A stretch of DNA of 64,000 bases from Amylibacter sp. (GTDB lineage Bacteria; Pseudomonadota; Alphaproteobacteria; Rhodobacterales; Rhodobacteraceae), in assembly GCA_021775355.1 (NCBI GenBank), contig JAJFHZ010000035.1, forward strand, positions 47,165-111,164. The letters are read 5' to 3'. The translations under genes were made by a program, and so were the position numbers. A model generated the notes under the pieces. The model ran no database searches. It worked only from the letters and a program-made list of their open reading frames with translations, and was not told where the DNA came from. Shown piece by piece: positions 15,949-25,300 of this stretch. Positions within the stretch are counted from its first letter, which is position 1. Each line of letters begins with the position of its first letter.

Positions 15949-17133
15949 ATGTTTCTGCCGCTCTTTGACAATCTCAAAGATGCGAAGGTTCCTGTGAGTT
16001 TGCGCGAATACCTGACACTGCTGGAAGCGATGCAGTTGGGCCTTGCGATCTATGATGTTGATCATTTCTACTATCTGGCCCGAACCTGCCTGGTCAAAGA
16101 CGAACGTCATCTGGACAAGTTTGATCTGGCGTTTTCAAAAACCTTTCAGGGGTTGGAAAATATTTCATTTGAAGATGTGATGAAAGCAGCAGATGTACCG
16201 CAGGACTGGCTGGAAAAACTGGCTGCAAAACACCTTAGCCCAGAAGAAATGCGTGATATAAAGTCGCTCGGTGGTTTTGATAAACTGATGGAAACACTGA
16301 AGAAACGTCTTGAAGAGCAGGAAAAGCGTCATCAGGGCGGCAGCAAGTGGATTGGCACTGCCGGCACATCACCCTTTGGTGCCTATGGCTATAATCCTGA
16401 AGGGGTGCGCATAGGTCAGGACAAAAGTCGCCACCAGCGGGCGGTAAAGGTCTGGGATAAGCGCGACTTTCGTAACCTTGACGACAGTGTTGAGCTGGGT
16501 ACGCGCAATATTAAAGTTGCCTTGAAACGCTTGCGCCGCTGGGCGCGTGACGGGGCCGATGAAGAACTGGATTTGCCCGGCACGATAAGGGCGGCCGCTG
16601 AAACCGGCTATATTGATGTGAAAACCCGCCCGGAGCGGCGTAATGCGGTTAAAGTGTTGCTGTTTCTGGATGTCGGTGGGTCAATGGACCCCTATATTCG
16701 CTTGGTTGAAGAGTTGTTCTCTGCGGCCCGCACCGAGTTTAAGCATCTTGAATATTACTACTTTCATAACTGCCTTTATGAAGGTGTGTGGAAAGACAAT
16801 ACACGTCGCTGGAATGAACAAATGCCCACATGGGATGTTTTGCGCACTTACGGCAAAGACTACAAATGTATTTTTGTGGGCGATGCCAGCATGTCACCCT
16901 ATGAGGTGGCCTATGCGGGTGGGGCCAATGAACATTATAACGCCGAAAGCGGGCAAACATGGCTGGTGCGTGCCCGTGAACAGTGGCCGGATAATATTTG
17001 GATCAACCCTGTACGCGAAGAAGCCTGGGGCTATACCCAGTCTATCGAGATGATCCGGCAGGTGTTTAACGGGCGCATGTATGGAATGACATTGAAGGGC
17101 ATAGAAGCGGCGATGAAGGAACTAGGACGATGA
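15949..17133 (+). CDS. CoxE-type VWA-domain protein
   Basis: 394 residues. The N-terminal half is helical and charged (LPLFDNLKDAKVPVSLREYL is the typical start of this family). The C-terminal half is a von Willebrand A fold whose metal site reads LFLDVGGSMDPYI (about residue 239), a DxGxS variant of the usual DxSxS, followed by GDASMSPYE. Such proteins are the partners of MoxR ATPases, as CoxE is of CoxD in CO-dehydrogenase maturation. Its 3' end overlaps the convergent hydrolase gene by 12 bases. Confidence 0.9.
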   Translation: MFLPLFDNLKDAKVPVSLREYLTLLEAMQLGLAIYDVDHFYYLARTCLVKDERHLDKFDLAFSKTFQGLENISFEDVMKAADVPQDWLEKLAAKHLSPEEMRDIKSLGGFDKLMETLKKRLEEQEKRHQGGSKWIGTAGTSPFGAYGYNPEGVRIGQDKSRHQRAVKVWDKRDFRNLDDSVELGTRNIKVALKRLRRWARDGADEELDLPGTIRAAAETGYIDVKTRPERRNAVKVLLFLDVGGSMDPYIRLVEELFSAARTEFKHLEYYYFHNCLYEGVWKDNTRRWNEQMPTWDVLRTYGKDYKCIFVGDASMSPYEVAYAGGANEHYNAESGQTWLVRAREQWPDNIWINPVREEAWGYTQSIEMIRQVFNGRMYGMTLKGIEAAMKELGR

Positions 17134-17931
17134 TGTCCTGACGGGAATTTGCATGAAATGCCGCGCCCGATCCAGCCACGGTTTTCCTTCGGGATCATTA
17201 CCATTGATAAAAAGGTCGATTTGCGGGTTATGGCCATTGGTATCAGTGATAATCACTTCAAGTGGTGCGGATGTGCCAGTTGCGCGCCGTGCAATGAATC
17301 GGGTATTCAAGGGGGAAATGACCCTGTCTTGGTATCCGTTAAACAACAAAGATGGCAGACCGTCTTTTGACAGGCGCCAAGGCTGCACCATCGCGGCACA
17401 AAGACCAATGGCAGCATCGGGTTGTGCCAAATCCCCCCAATAGCGCGGGAGAAAGGCAAGGGACAATGCGACAATACCACCCGCTGAAGCACCAAGGGCC
17501 AGCAGGCGGCCTGTTTTACCGGCAAGTGGCCCGTCTTTTTGGCGCAAGAATATGATTGCGTCAGACATGTCTTCAAGTGCCGCATAAAACCGGGGTCCGC
17601 AAAAATGCGGGTTTATGGGCATAGGCCTGCTGGCTGTGCGTGCCTGTGCGGCAATAATAGCTTTTTGTTTTTCAGGGGAAAACGCCGAAATATCGGTCTT
17701 TAACCGATAATCAATAGAGGCCACGGCAACGCCTTCCCCGCATAGCTTTTTCGCAAAATGCAGTGCAGTCTTATCCTTTCGAGTGCCTTTGATGAAGCCA
17801 CCGCCATGTGCATAAAGCAATGTGGCTTTCACCTTTCCTTTGGGGCGAAAAAAGTTGATCTTCAAAGGGCATCCGTCAGCGGTTGTTTTGTACAGAATAT
17901 CAGGTTGTATTTTATGAGCGGGGGTAGGCAT
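17122..17931 (-). CDS. Alpha/beta hydrolase (HSL/BD-FAE type)
   Basis: 269 residues. The oxyanion motif HGGGFIKGT and the nucleophile elbow ALGASAGGIVAL place it among hormone-sensitive-lipase-like esterases; the Asp and His of the triad would be near QDRVISP and TNGHNPQ. It has no signal peptide and is probably cytoplasmic. The ATG at 17931 is preferred over an in-frame TTG at 17943. The 3' end overlaps the VWA gene by 12 bases on the opposite strand. Substrate unknown. Confidence 0.8.
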   Translation of the reverse strand: MPTPAHKIQPDILYKTTADGCPLKINFFRPKGKVKATLLYAHGGGFIKGTRKDKTALHFAKKLCGEGVAVASIDYRLKTDISAFSPEKQKAIIAAQARTASRPMPINPHFCGPRFYAALEDMSDAIIFLRQKDGPLAGKTGRLLALGASAGGIVALSLAFLPRYWGDLAQPDAAIGLCAAMVQPWRLSKDGLPSLLFNGYQDRVISPLNTRFIARRATGTSAPLEVIITDTNGHNPQIDLFINGNDPEGKPWLDRARHFMQIPVRTSSS

Positions 17932-18050
17932 TGCACAGTCCAAAGTTGGTTTAATTGATTTATATAAAGCAGAATTATACTTGATTTCCTATCAAAAGCA
18001 ATTTCTGCGCAAAGGTTGCCATTCTGGTGTTGGGCACCCATATTCTGGTT

Positions 18051-18737
18051 ATGCTTAAACTAACGCCCATTTTACTTGCAGTGATTTACGGTCTGGTTAT
18101 GTACCGTTTTTCGGCATGGCGCACACGCGCAGAACTGGATGCAAAATCAACACGGTTGGACGATCCGAAATTACAACATGTACTGGATCAAATGGCAGCA
18201 GCCCTTGATTTGGACCGGATCAAGGTTTTCATTTATGAAATAGCACCGGTAAATGGTCTGGCAGCACCTGACGGGCGGATATTCATTACGCGTGGGTTTA
18301 TGGATAAACTCAAGGCGGGTGATGTAACGGCAGATGAAATAGCCAGTGTAATCGCCCATGAATTGGGACACGTGGCGTTGGGCCATTCACGCCGCCGCAT
18401 GATCGATTTTTCAGGACAGAATGCCATTCGTGTGGCACTGAGCATGTTTCTGGGCCGTATACTTCCGGGAATTGGTGTCTATTTGGCTAATTTTCTGACG
18501 ACGATGATTGGTGCACGCTTGTCGCGGGGTGATGAGTATGAGGCAGATGCCTATGCGGCGGCCCTTTTGACCAAATCCGGTATCGGGACACAGGGCCAAA
18601 AAAGTCTTTTTGTTAAACTGGAAGCCCTGACCGGTGCTTCGGGGCAACCATTGGCATGGCTGATGAGCCATCCAAAGACGCAGATGCGAATTGCGGCGAT
18701 CGAGAAACTTGAAAGTAAATGGACGGTTCCACACTGA
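18051..18737 (+). CDS. M48-family membrane metalloprotease
   Basis: 228 residues. One N-terminal membrane helix (MLKLTPILLAVIYGLVMYRF), then the zinc site HELGH at about residue 103 in VIAHELGHVALGHSRRRM, and a downstream EYEADAYAAALL with the third ligand Glu. It resembles the HtpX/Ste24 core and likely degrades or trims membrane or periplasmic proteins. ATG 18051 gives the N-terminus I expect for Rhodobacterales homologues; a GTG at 18027 with a distant AAAGG is possible. It stands alone, flanked by genes on the other strand. Confidence 0.88.
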   Translation: MLKLTPILLAVIYGLVMYRFSAWRTRAELDAKSTRLDDPKLQHVLDQMAAALDLDRIKVFIYEIAPVNGLAAPDGRIFITRGFMDKLKAGDVTADEIASVIAHELGHVALGHSRRRMIDFSGQNAIRVALSMFLGRILPGIGVYLANFLTTMIGARLSRGDEYEADAYAAALLTKSGIGTQGQKSLFVKLEALTGASGQPLAWLMSHPKTQMRIAAIEKLESKWTVPH

Positions 18738-18846
18738 TCATCATAAGGAAATTACACCCAAAGCAATCCTAAGTGATTTGGCCAACAAACTAGTCGGTTT
18801 TAGTATTGCGATGATTGGTAATTCTTACATGTTATCGAAAGGTATT

Positions 18847-19383
18847 CTACGCCGTTAGTAGCTTTCCAAGTCGGGGCAGACCTGTTCTTTTAAGAAGCTT
18901 GCGAACGTCTTTGGGCTCACCTGAATGCTGTTCGGCGGCTTGATGAATGTTAGCTACAACTCGTTTCATAGCGGTACGGTTTTCGTAGGCAAATTCTATC
19001 AGGAAACCATCGGGGTCACGACGGATGATGTTATGTTTTGATAGAATACGTGTTGGAAAATCTTTTAAGTTCAATGTCATTATAGCATCTGCATCGGTGT
19101 CTACCGCTGTTGCCAAAACATGAATGTCATTTTCATCTGGCAACCATAAATTATCTTCTTTCGCGGGGGGGACTTCGGAATTTGGCCAATTGGCACGGAG
19201 CAGTGCAATTTCCACACCTGCCACTTCTGCCTGTTCTGCACTATGGCGTGCAGCTGCACGGCGCCATTCCTCTAAAATACGTGCTGACCAAAGCGGCTTA
19301 AACGCGTCTTCTTTGGCAGCCCCCAGTATAACCTCACGCATGATCGTTGGGTATAGAATACAGGCGTCCAGCAGAATACGCAT
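18847..19383 (-). CDS. PIN-domain protein, RSP_2648 type
   Basis: 178 residues. PIN domains are Mg-dependent RNases. Acidic positions are visible at Asp6 (MRILLDACILYP), Glu in ILEEWRRAA, and Asp residues in LPDENDIHVLATAVDTDADA and TLNLKDFP. The C-terminal HQAAEQHSGEPKDVRKLLKR is an added basic tail. Its ATG overlaps the last base of the RNA methyltransferase gene stop, so the two are co-translated. There is no antitoxin gene, so a toxin role is unlikely; from memory this is the RSP_2648-type PIN family always paired with an RNA methyltransferase in Rhodobacterales. Confidence 0.85.
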   Translation of the reverse strand: MRILLDACILYPTIMREVILGAAKEDAFKPLWSARILEEWRRAAARHSAEQAEVAGVEIALLRANWPNSEVPPAKEDNLWLPDENDIHVLATAVDTDADAIMTLNLKDFPTRILSKHNIIRRDPDGFLIEFAYENRTAMKRVVANIHQAAEQHSGEPKDVRKLLKRTGLPRLGKLLTA

Positions 19384-20579
19384 TAATCCAACCTAAAGAA
19401 CATGGCCTTAAGATATGCGCTTTCTCTGAGATTGGAATGGGTCGGATGATCGGCCCCGGCGAAACCGGTGTGTAAAATTTGCGCAATTCGGGCCGATTTG
19501 CCAATGCCGGTCAGACAGGATGTACGGAATGCTTGCAGATCGACCGCATGCGAACATGAACACAAACCTAAATAACCGCCCTTCGCGACCAGTTGGCTGC
19601 CCAGTCGTGCGACCCGTTCATAGGCCCGCAGGCCTGCTGAAAGGGCGGGTTTATTTGGGGCAAAGGCTGGCGGGTCGCAGATTACCAGATCATATTTTTC
19701 GCCTGCATCAATCAACGTTTTCATCATATCAAACGCGTCCCCGTGCAGGGTTTTGAATGTATCGGATACACCCATGACAGCCGCACCCTGTTTGGCCAGT
19801 TCCAGAGCAGGTTCTGATCCGTCCAAGGCCGTTGCCTCGGTGGCACCATGTGCAAGGCTGGTTAAAGAAAACCCACCAACATGGGAAAATACATCCAAGA
19901 CACGCAAATCTTTGGCAAGCGTGGCCGCGAAAGCGTGATTGGGGCGTTGGTCAAAGAAAAGTCCGGTTTTTTGGCCGCCTTGAATATCAGCCATAAATGT
20001 GGCCCCGTTCATCGGAACCGGGATTGGACCGGAAATGCTACCTGTCAGAACTTTATTCTGGTCATCCAGGCCTTCTAGTTTACGCGAACGTCCTGCGGCG
20101 TTTTTGAATACGGTGTTGATGCCGAAATCTTCAGTCAGAATTGCGGTGAAATCATCTATCATAGTTTCTGCCCAACTTGCATTGGGCTGGATTACAACCG
20201 TGTCACCGAAGCGGTCAATAATTACACCGGGCAATCCATCAGACTCGGCGTGAATTAAGCGGTAGTAAGGTTGATCGAACAAGCGTGAGCGCAGCGACAA
20301 AGCTGTTGTTAATTTTGTGCGCAGCCAGTCACGGTCAATGTGCGTCCCTTCAGTTCTGTCCACAAAACGGGCGGTGATTTTCGATTCTGCATTAAAAGCG
20401 CATATACCGATAAAAAAACCTGCCGCATCGGTTAAATTTACAAAGCTTCCCGGTGGGATTTTCCTTGTGCGTCTGTCTAATACTAGTTCATTTGAATAAA
20501 CCCACGGGAAACCGAAACGCAGTTTTTGCGGGGAAATTTTGGGAAGAAGGCGGATTGTGGGGTAAGGTTCATATGTCAT
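19383..20579 (-). CDS. Class I SAM-dependent rRNA methyltransferase (RlmI-like, RSP_2647 type)
   Basis: 398 residues. An N-terminal PUA domain (RFGFPWVYSNELVLDRR) is followed by an EEHEE linker and a Rossmann methyltransferase core: SAM motif LRVLDVFSHVGGFSLTSL, then ALDGSEPALELA, and the catalytic DLVICDPPAFAPNK with a later LCSCSHAVD cysteine pair, as in m5C RNA methyltransferases of the RlmI family. Target base unknown. It is translationally coupled to the PIN-domain nuclease, hinting that the pair act on the same RNA. Upstream of its start is the terminator of the next gene. Confidence 0.9.
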   Translation of the reverse strand: MTYEPYPTIRLLPKISPQKLRFGFPWVYSNELVLDRRTRKIPPGSFVNLTDAAGFFIGICAFNAESKITARFVDRTEGTHIDRDWLRTKLTTALSLRSRLFDQPYYRLIHAESDGLPGVIIDRFGDTVVIQPNASWAETMIDDFTAILTEDFGINTVFKNAAGRSRKLEGLDDQNKVLTGSISGPIPVPMNGATFMADIQGGQKTGLFFDQRPNHAFAATLAKDLRVLDVFSHVGGFSLTSLAHGATEATALDGSEPALELAKQGAAVMGVSDTFKTLHGDAFDMMKTLIDAGEKYDLVICDPPAFAPNKPALSAGLRAYERVARLGSQLVAKGGYLGLCSCSHAVDLQAFRTSCLTGIGKSARIAQILHTGFAGADHPTHSNLRESAYLKAMFFRLD

Positions 20580-20619
20580 ATCATGCTAGTAACGGGTTTC
20601 AAGGCTGACGGAAAGCCAC

Positions 20620-20645
20620 AAAAAAAGACGGCCCGAAAGCCGCCT
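20620..20645 (-). terminator. Rho-independent terminator after the lipoprotein gene
   Basis: On the minus strand GGCGGC and GCCGTC pair (one G-U) around a 6-base loop, followed by a run of seven T. It lies 22 bases after the stop of the gene at 20667-21284. Confidence 0.75.
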
Positions 20646-20666
20646 ATAGTTTGGTCTTGGGTGATA

Positions 20667-21284
20667 TTAACTTCCTGTATTTCCAGACATTTCCAGGTAT
20701 ACTCTGTTTTGTATATGCTGTGTAATGCGTACTTTTTGCGTTTCACCGTGGGCCATTGCTGCAGCTGCTTGCGCTCCGCCATAGGCTTTGAATTTTTCAT
20801 GGATGTTTTGGACATCTGAAACGGGAACGCCTGTTTTTGCATCGCGCAAGACATAATCAAAGCTGATATTGTGACGCCCGCCGACCGTATAGCGGGTTTT
20901 TTCTGTCAGTGCATGGAACTTGTTGACCCGAACTTCCATCGTTACAGGGCGACCTTCTTCAACTCTGGACGCGCCAGTTGCGATGGCATTCAGCAGGATT
21001 GTTTGAATTTGTTCCTTACGGTTTCCCATTGGATCTTCACGCCAGACAATGTCTGACATAGGCAGGAATACATTGGCCTCTGAGACGGTTAATTCATCCG
21101 GAACGGTTACGCTGACCTGCTGTACTTTATACGCAGTTTTTTCAAGTACCGTAGCTTGCGGCGCTGTTTCAATGACTTTGCTGCGCGATACATTTTGTGT
21201 ATTTGCGCATGCTGTCATGGATAATACCAAAGCCAGTCCGGCGATGTATTTTACGAGTTTTGTTTTCAAGACCATAATGTTCAT
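20667..21284 (-). CDS. Conserved lipoprotein (DUF6778-like)
   Basis: 205 residues with a lipoprotein signal ending in LVLSMTACANTQ. The mature part has a mixed alpha/beta look: SVTVPDELTVSEANVFLP, then DIVWREDPMGNRKEQIQTIL, and a C-terminal GGRHNISFDYVLRDAKTG. I associate this pattern with the Rhodobacterales DUF6778 lipoproteins, from memory only. It is probably periplasmic, anchored to the outer or inner membrane. It is a single-gene unit with its own terminator. No function can be assigned. Confidence 0.7.
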   Translation of the reverse strand: MNIMVLKTKLVKYIAGLALVLSMTACANTQNVSRSKVIETAPQATVLEKTAYKVQQVSVTVPDELTVSEANVFLPMSDIVWREDPMGNRKEQIQTILLNAIATGASRVEEGRPVTMEVRVNKFHALTEKTRYTVGGRHNISFDYVLRDAKTGVPVSDVQNIHEKFKAYGGAQAAAAMAHGETQKVRITQHIQNRVYLEMSGNTGS

Positions 21285-21460
21285 TTTTTACTCCTTGCCC
21301 ACAATGGAGATTCTTTTTGTAATGCGAATATGGTCTGTGATTGTGTTGGATTTTGGCGTGAACCGCGTGGATTAAAAGGTGATTTTATGGAGAAAACTTG
21401 TCGAAACCTGTCGAAACTAAGGCGTCTTGTGATGAATGTGGCGAAATTGACATTTTTCAA

Positions 21461-21485
21461 AATAAAACCGCTGTGTCGACAACGG
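21461..21485 (-). terminator. Terminator of the 55-residue protein gene
   Basis: On the minus strand CCGTTGT pairs with ACAGCGG (one G-U) around a 4-base loop and is followed by TTTTATTTT. It starts 26 bases after the stop at 21511. Confidence 0.65.
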
Positions 21486-21510
21486 CTTTATTTTTATTGA
21501 ATACGGGGTG

Positions 21511-21678
21511 TTAATGAGAAGGGCGTGCTGCAAAGCCGACATTGAATGTTTTGACCCAGTTGCGGAAGTTACGGCTAAACTCAGCCATAGTCTCTGCCCG
21601 TAACCGACGTGCGCGCGCTTCGATAACCGCAATGTCGATAGTTTCGTTTTCAATAATGATCTGTGTTGGAATAATCAT
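21511..21678 (-). CDS. Small basic protein, 55 aa (RSP_7527/DUF1127-like)
   Basis: 55 residues, starting MIIPTQIIIENETIDIAVIE and continuing with ARARRLRAETMAEFSR. An AGGAG site lies 8 nt before the ATG and a terminator follows, so the gene is well bounded despite its size. The IEARARRLRAE helix resembles the short arginine-rich proteins of alphaproteobacteria (RSP_7527 or DUF1127-like), some of which work in RNA turnover or small-RNA pathways; this link is from memory and uncertain. Confidence 0.65.
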   Translation of the reverse strand: MIIPTQIIIENETIDIAVIEARARRLRAETMAEFSRNFRNWVKTFNVGFAARPSH

Positions 21679-21794
21679 AAGGGATGCTCCTATGCATGTT
21701 GACCCTTACTTAGGGTGTAACAAAGCCAAGTACATCAGATAATTACGCTGTAGCGATGCGCGCATAGCGCATAGCTTAGCAATTTAGCTATGCG

Positions 21795-22364
21795 TTATAT
21801 GTAGTATTTTGGCAATGTGCCTTTTTGCGCGGCGGCCTTTAACCAGTTAAACACATGTTCGCCCACGGACCTGAAACAAACCACCGTGGCTGTGGTGTCC
21901 GAATCCAACCAGAATGCGACAGGCAACTGGCCCAGCCGTGTACGGCGCAAATCGCCGATGGCAAAAGCGGATGTAGACATATCTGCAGGCGAACCTTTGG
22001 CCAGAACATCACGAATACCAACCCCTTCAAGGTTGAATACCGCGCGTGCGTCCGACACGTTCACGGCCAGCACATGCGCGCCAGTTATGGCTTTTTCCAG
22101 CTTTGCAACCACAGTATCTGCGGTTGCGTAATCCACCAACAGGAATAATTCATCAGGGGACATCCAAGCGGCAGAACCCTTTTTGCCGGTGTTGATTTTA
22201 CCGACCCCGGGTACAGTAACACCAACGGCGGCTTTCACCGCTTTGGCCAACGTGTCTGATCCCAGATCACCACGCAGGGTGATCATACCTTGCAGGCCCG
22301 CGTCTTTGACGCTGATAGACCCCTTGAAAGATGCGCCTTGAACGGCGCTTACAGCATTAGACAT
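21795..22364 (-). CDS. soxG: Sarcosine oxidase gamma subunit
   Basis: 189 residues. SoxG is the smallest-fold partner that joins SoxA in the heterotetrameric enzyme and resembles the C-terminal part of the GcvT/YgfZ fold (AWMSPDELFLLVDYA and VNVSDARAVFNLEG). The ATG at 22364 overlaps the end of soxA by 8 bases. It is the last gene of the operon, so all four subunits are present. No terminator with a T-run was seen after it. Confidence 0.9.
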   Translation of the reverse strand: MSNAVSAVQGASFKGSISVKDAGLQGMITLRGDLGSDTLAKAVKAAVGVTVPGVGKINTGKKGSAAWMSPDELFLLVDYATADTVVAKLEKAITGAHVLAVNVSDARAVFNLEGVGIRDVLAKGSPADMSTSAFAIGDLRRTRLGQLPVAFWLDSDTTATVVCFRSVGEHVFNWLKAAAQKGTLPKYYI

Positions 22365-25300
22365 TTTGACGGGCCCCTTCTTTATCCAAAAATACCGGAT
22401 CACAAATTTCGGCTTTGATAATGTCGCCGTCGATGGTTGGGAAATCGATTATTTCGCCCATGCGATCAGGGCCAAATTCCACCAACCCCATGGCGATTGC
22501 GTGGTTCAGTGTGGGTGAGAAATAGGTTGATGTCACTCGACCAATCATATGCTTCACACCGTTTTGGCGGGTTGTGCCATCGGTGGCATAAGCCCCGTCG
22601 GGGATAACTTCTGTCGGGACAACCGATTTCAGGCCGACAAGTTTCCAACGTTTCGGGTCAACCATATGTGGGCGCAATTGCGCGCGTTTGCCCAGAAAGT
22701 CCTCTTTTTTCTTGGAAATAGCCCAGTTCAGCCCCAGATCCTGCGGGATTACCGTACCGTCGGTTTCATCGCCAATCATGATAAAACCTTTTTCGGCGCG
22801 CATTACGTGCAGGCATTCGGTGCCATAAGGCTGTATACCAAACTCTTTGCCCGCTTCCATGCACATGTCCCAAAACGCCTGACCTTGGCTGGCAGGAACT
22901 GCAATTTCGTAGGACAATTCACCTGAAAAGGAAATACGGAAGGGCCGTGCTTTGATACCGCCCAACATGCCGTCTTTGAACCGCATAAACGGCAACGCTT
23001 CAGCAGACACATCCATGCCACCAAGTTTTTCCAGTACCTTGCGGGCATTGGGGCCGACCACGGCGATTTGGGCGTATTGTTCGGTCAGGTTGGCTGTGTA
23101 GACTTTCCAATCCCACCATTCGGTTTGCAACCATTCTTCCATCCACGCGTGAATGCGGTCGGAACCGCCCGATGTGGTGTGGCAAAGAAACGTATCATCC
23201 GACAGGCGTGCAACCACGCCGTCGTCGGACAGAAAGCCGTTTTCGGTACACATCAGGCCATAGCGGCAGTGGCCCACTTTCAGCGTGCTCATCATATTGG
23301 TGTACATCATATCCAGAAACTTGGCCGCATCGGGCCCTTTGACGATGATCTTGCCAAGGGTGGATGCGTCCAACAATCCGCAGTTCACCCGTGTGTTCAG
23401 AATTTCGCGGGTGACGGCCTGTTCAGTGGTTTCACCCTGCTGTTTATAACAATAGGGGCGACGCCAATCTGCCACAGGTTCCCAGTCGCCACCATTGTCA
23501 TCGATCCATTGATGTATCGGGGATTTGCGGATCGGTTTGAACAGCTCGCCACGCGCGTCACCTACGATAGCGCCGAATGAAATCGGGTGATAGGGTGGGC
23601 GGAACGTGGTAGTGCCGACTTGTGGGATTTCTTTGTTCAGACTATCTGCCAGAACGGCCAATCCATTGATATTAGACAATTTACCCTGATCTGTTGCCAT
23701 GCCAAGCGTGGTGTAACGTTTAGTGTGTTCGACACTTTCAAAACCTTCTTGTGCGGCCAAACGCACATCAGAAACCTTCACATCGTTTTGGTAATCAAGG
23801 AAGGTTTTTGATTTCAGCGCATAGATTGCACCCTGCGGCATTGACCAGACGGCAGCGATTGGGCTGGCTTTCTCGTCGCTTGCTTTCGGGGTTATGCCTG
23901 TTGCTTTGTGACCGGTTTCTTTTGCTGCAAGTTTGCCTGCTGTAACGGCGCCTTTCATCACGCTTGCTGAATCCAAGTGACCGTTGGCGGTGCCGGTTGC
24001 GATTACGAAACCTGTACCGTCCGCGCCAAGTGGCGGGCGTGATGGGTCAGGGCGGAACATGGCTTGGTCGAAGTCCCAGTTCAGCTTACCGCCGCAGTGT
24101 GACCACAGATGCACCACGGGCGACCAGCCGCCTGACATGGCAACCGCGTCGCATTTGATCTCTTCCAATGTGCCGCCTTCACCAGCTTGGGCGCATAGTG
24201 TGACGGCCTCGACACGTTTGCCGCCTTTGACTTTACCGATTGCGGATTTGTTTTCAATGCGAATGCCAAGGGCAATAGCGCGGGCCGGTAATTCACCGTC
24301 CAGATCACCGCGCGGGTCAATAATACAAGGTACATTTAGGCCCGCTTCGTGCAGTGCAATTGCGGTGCGATAGCCGTCGTCATTGTTAGTGACAACCACG
24401 GTACGGTCGCCGACGCTGACACCGTAATCGGCGATGTAATCGCGCAAAGCACCCGCCAGCATGACGCCCGGGACGTCGTTGCCTGCAAAGCTCAAGGGGC
24501 GTTCAATCGCACCTGTTGCAGTGACAATCCGCTTGGTGCGGATGCGCCACAAACGGTGGCGTGGCCCTGTTGACGGCCCCATGTGATCGGTGATGCGTTC
24601 ATAGCCAAGGGCATAGCCGTGGTCGTAAACGCCGGCACCCATCATACGGTTGCGGATTTGCACGTTGGGTAGTTTTTTCAGTGCGGCAAGGGTCTTTTTT
24701 ACCCATGCGGCAGCGGGTTTTCCGTCAATCTCGACGCCGTCCGTAAGCGCACGGCCGCCAAATGTAACTCCTTGTTCCATAAGCAGAACCGACGCGCCTG
24801 ACTGACCTGCTGTCAGGGCTGCGGCAAGGCCTGCAATACCACCGCCGACGACCATAATGTCAACGTGGGCGTAGAAGTATTCGTATGTGTCTTCGTCCTT
24901 ATGGGTAGGTGCTTTGCCCAGACCTGCGGACATGCGCACAATGGGTTCAAAGACGTGCTTCCATGCGGCGCGCGGCGCCATGAAAGTTTTGTAGTAAAAC
25001 CCTGCGGGGAAGAAGCGAGAGAGTTTGGAATTGATCGCGCCCACATCAAATTCCAGCGATGGCCAATGGTTTTGAGATTGGCTGGTAAGTCCTTGAAATA
25101 ATTCGGTCGTTGTAGCGCGTTGATTGGGTTCAAAATGGCCATCAACACCGGTTCCCATCAGCGCGTTTGGCTCTTCCGGGCCTGCGGCAATAATGCCCCG
25201 CGGGCGGTGGTATTTGAACGAGCGGCCAACCATCATCTGGTCGTTTGCCAGAAGGGCAGAGGCAAGCGTGTCGCCTTTGAACCCGTTCAGGCGCTTGCCG

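Noticed and set aside
18847..19383. PIN protein as a toxin of a toxin-antitoxin pair
   Set aside because: No small antitoxin gene is next to it; the partner is a long methyltransferase gene.
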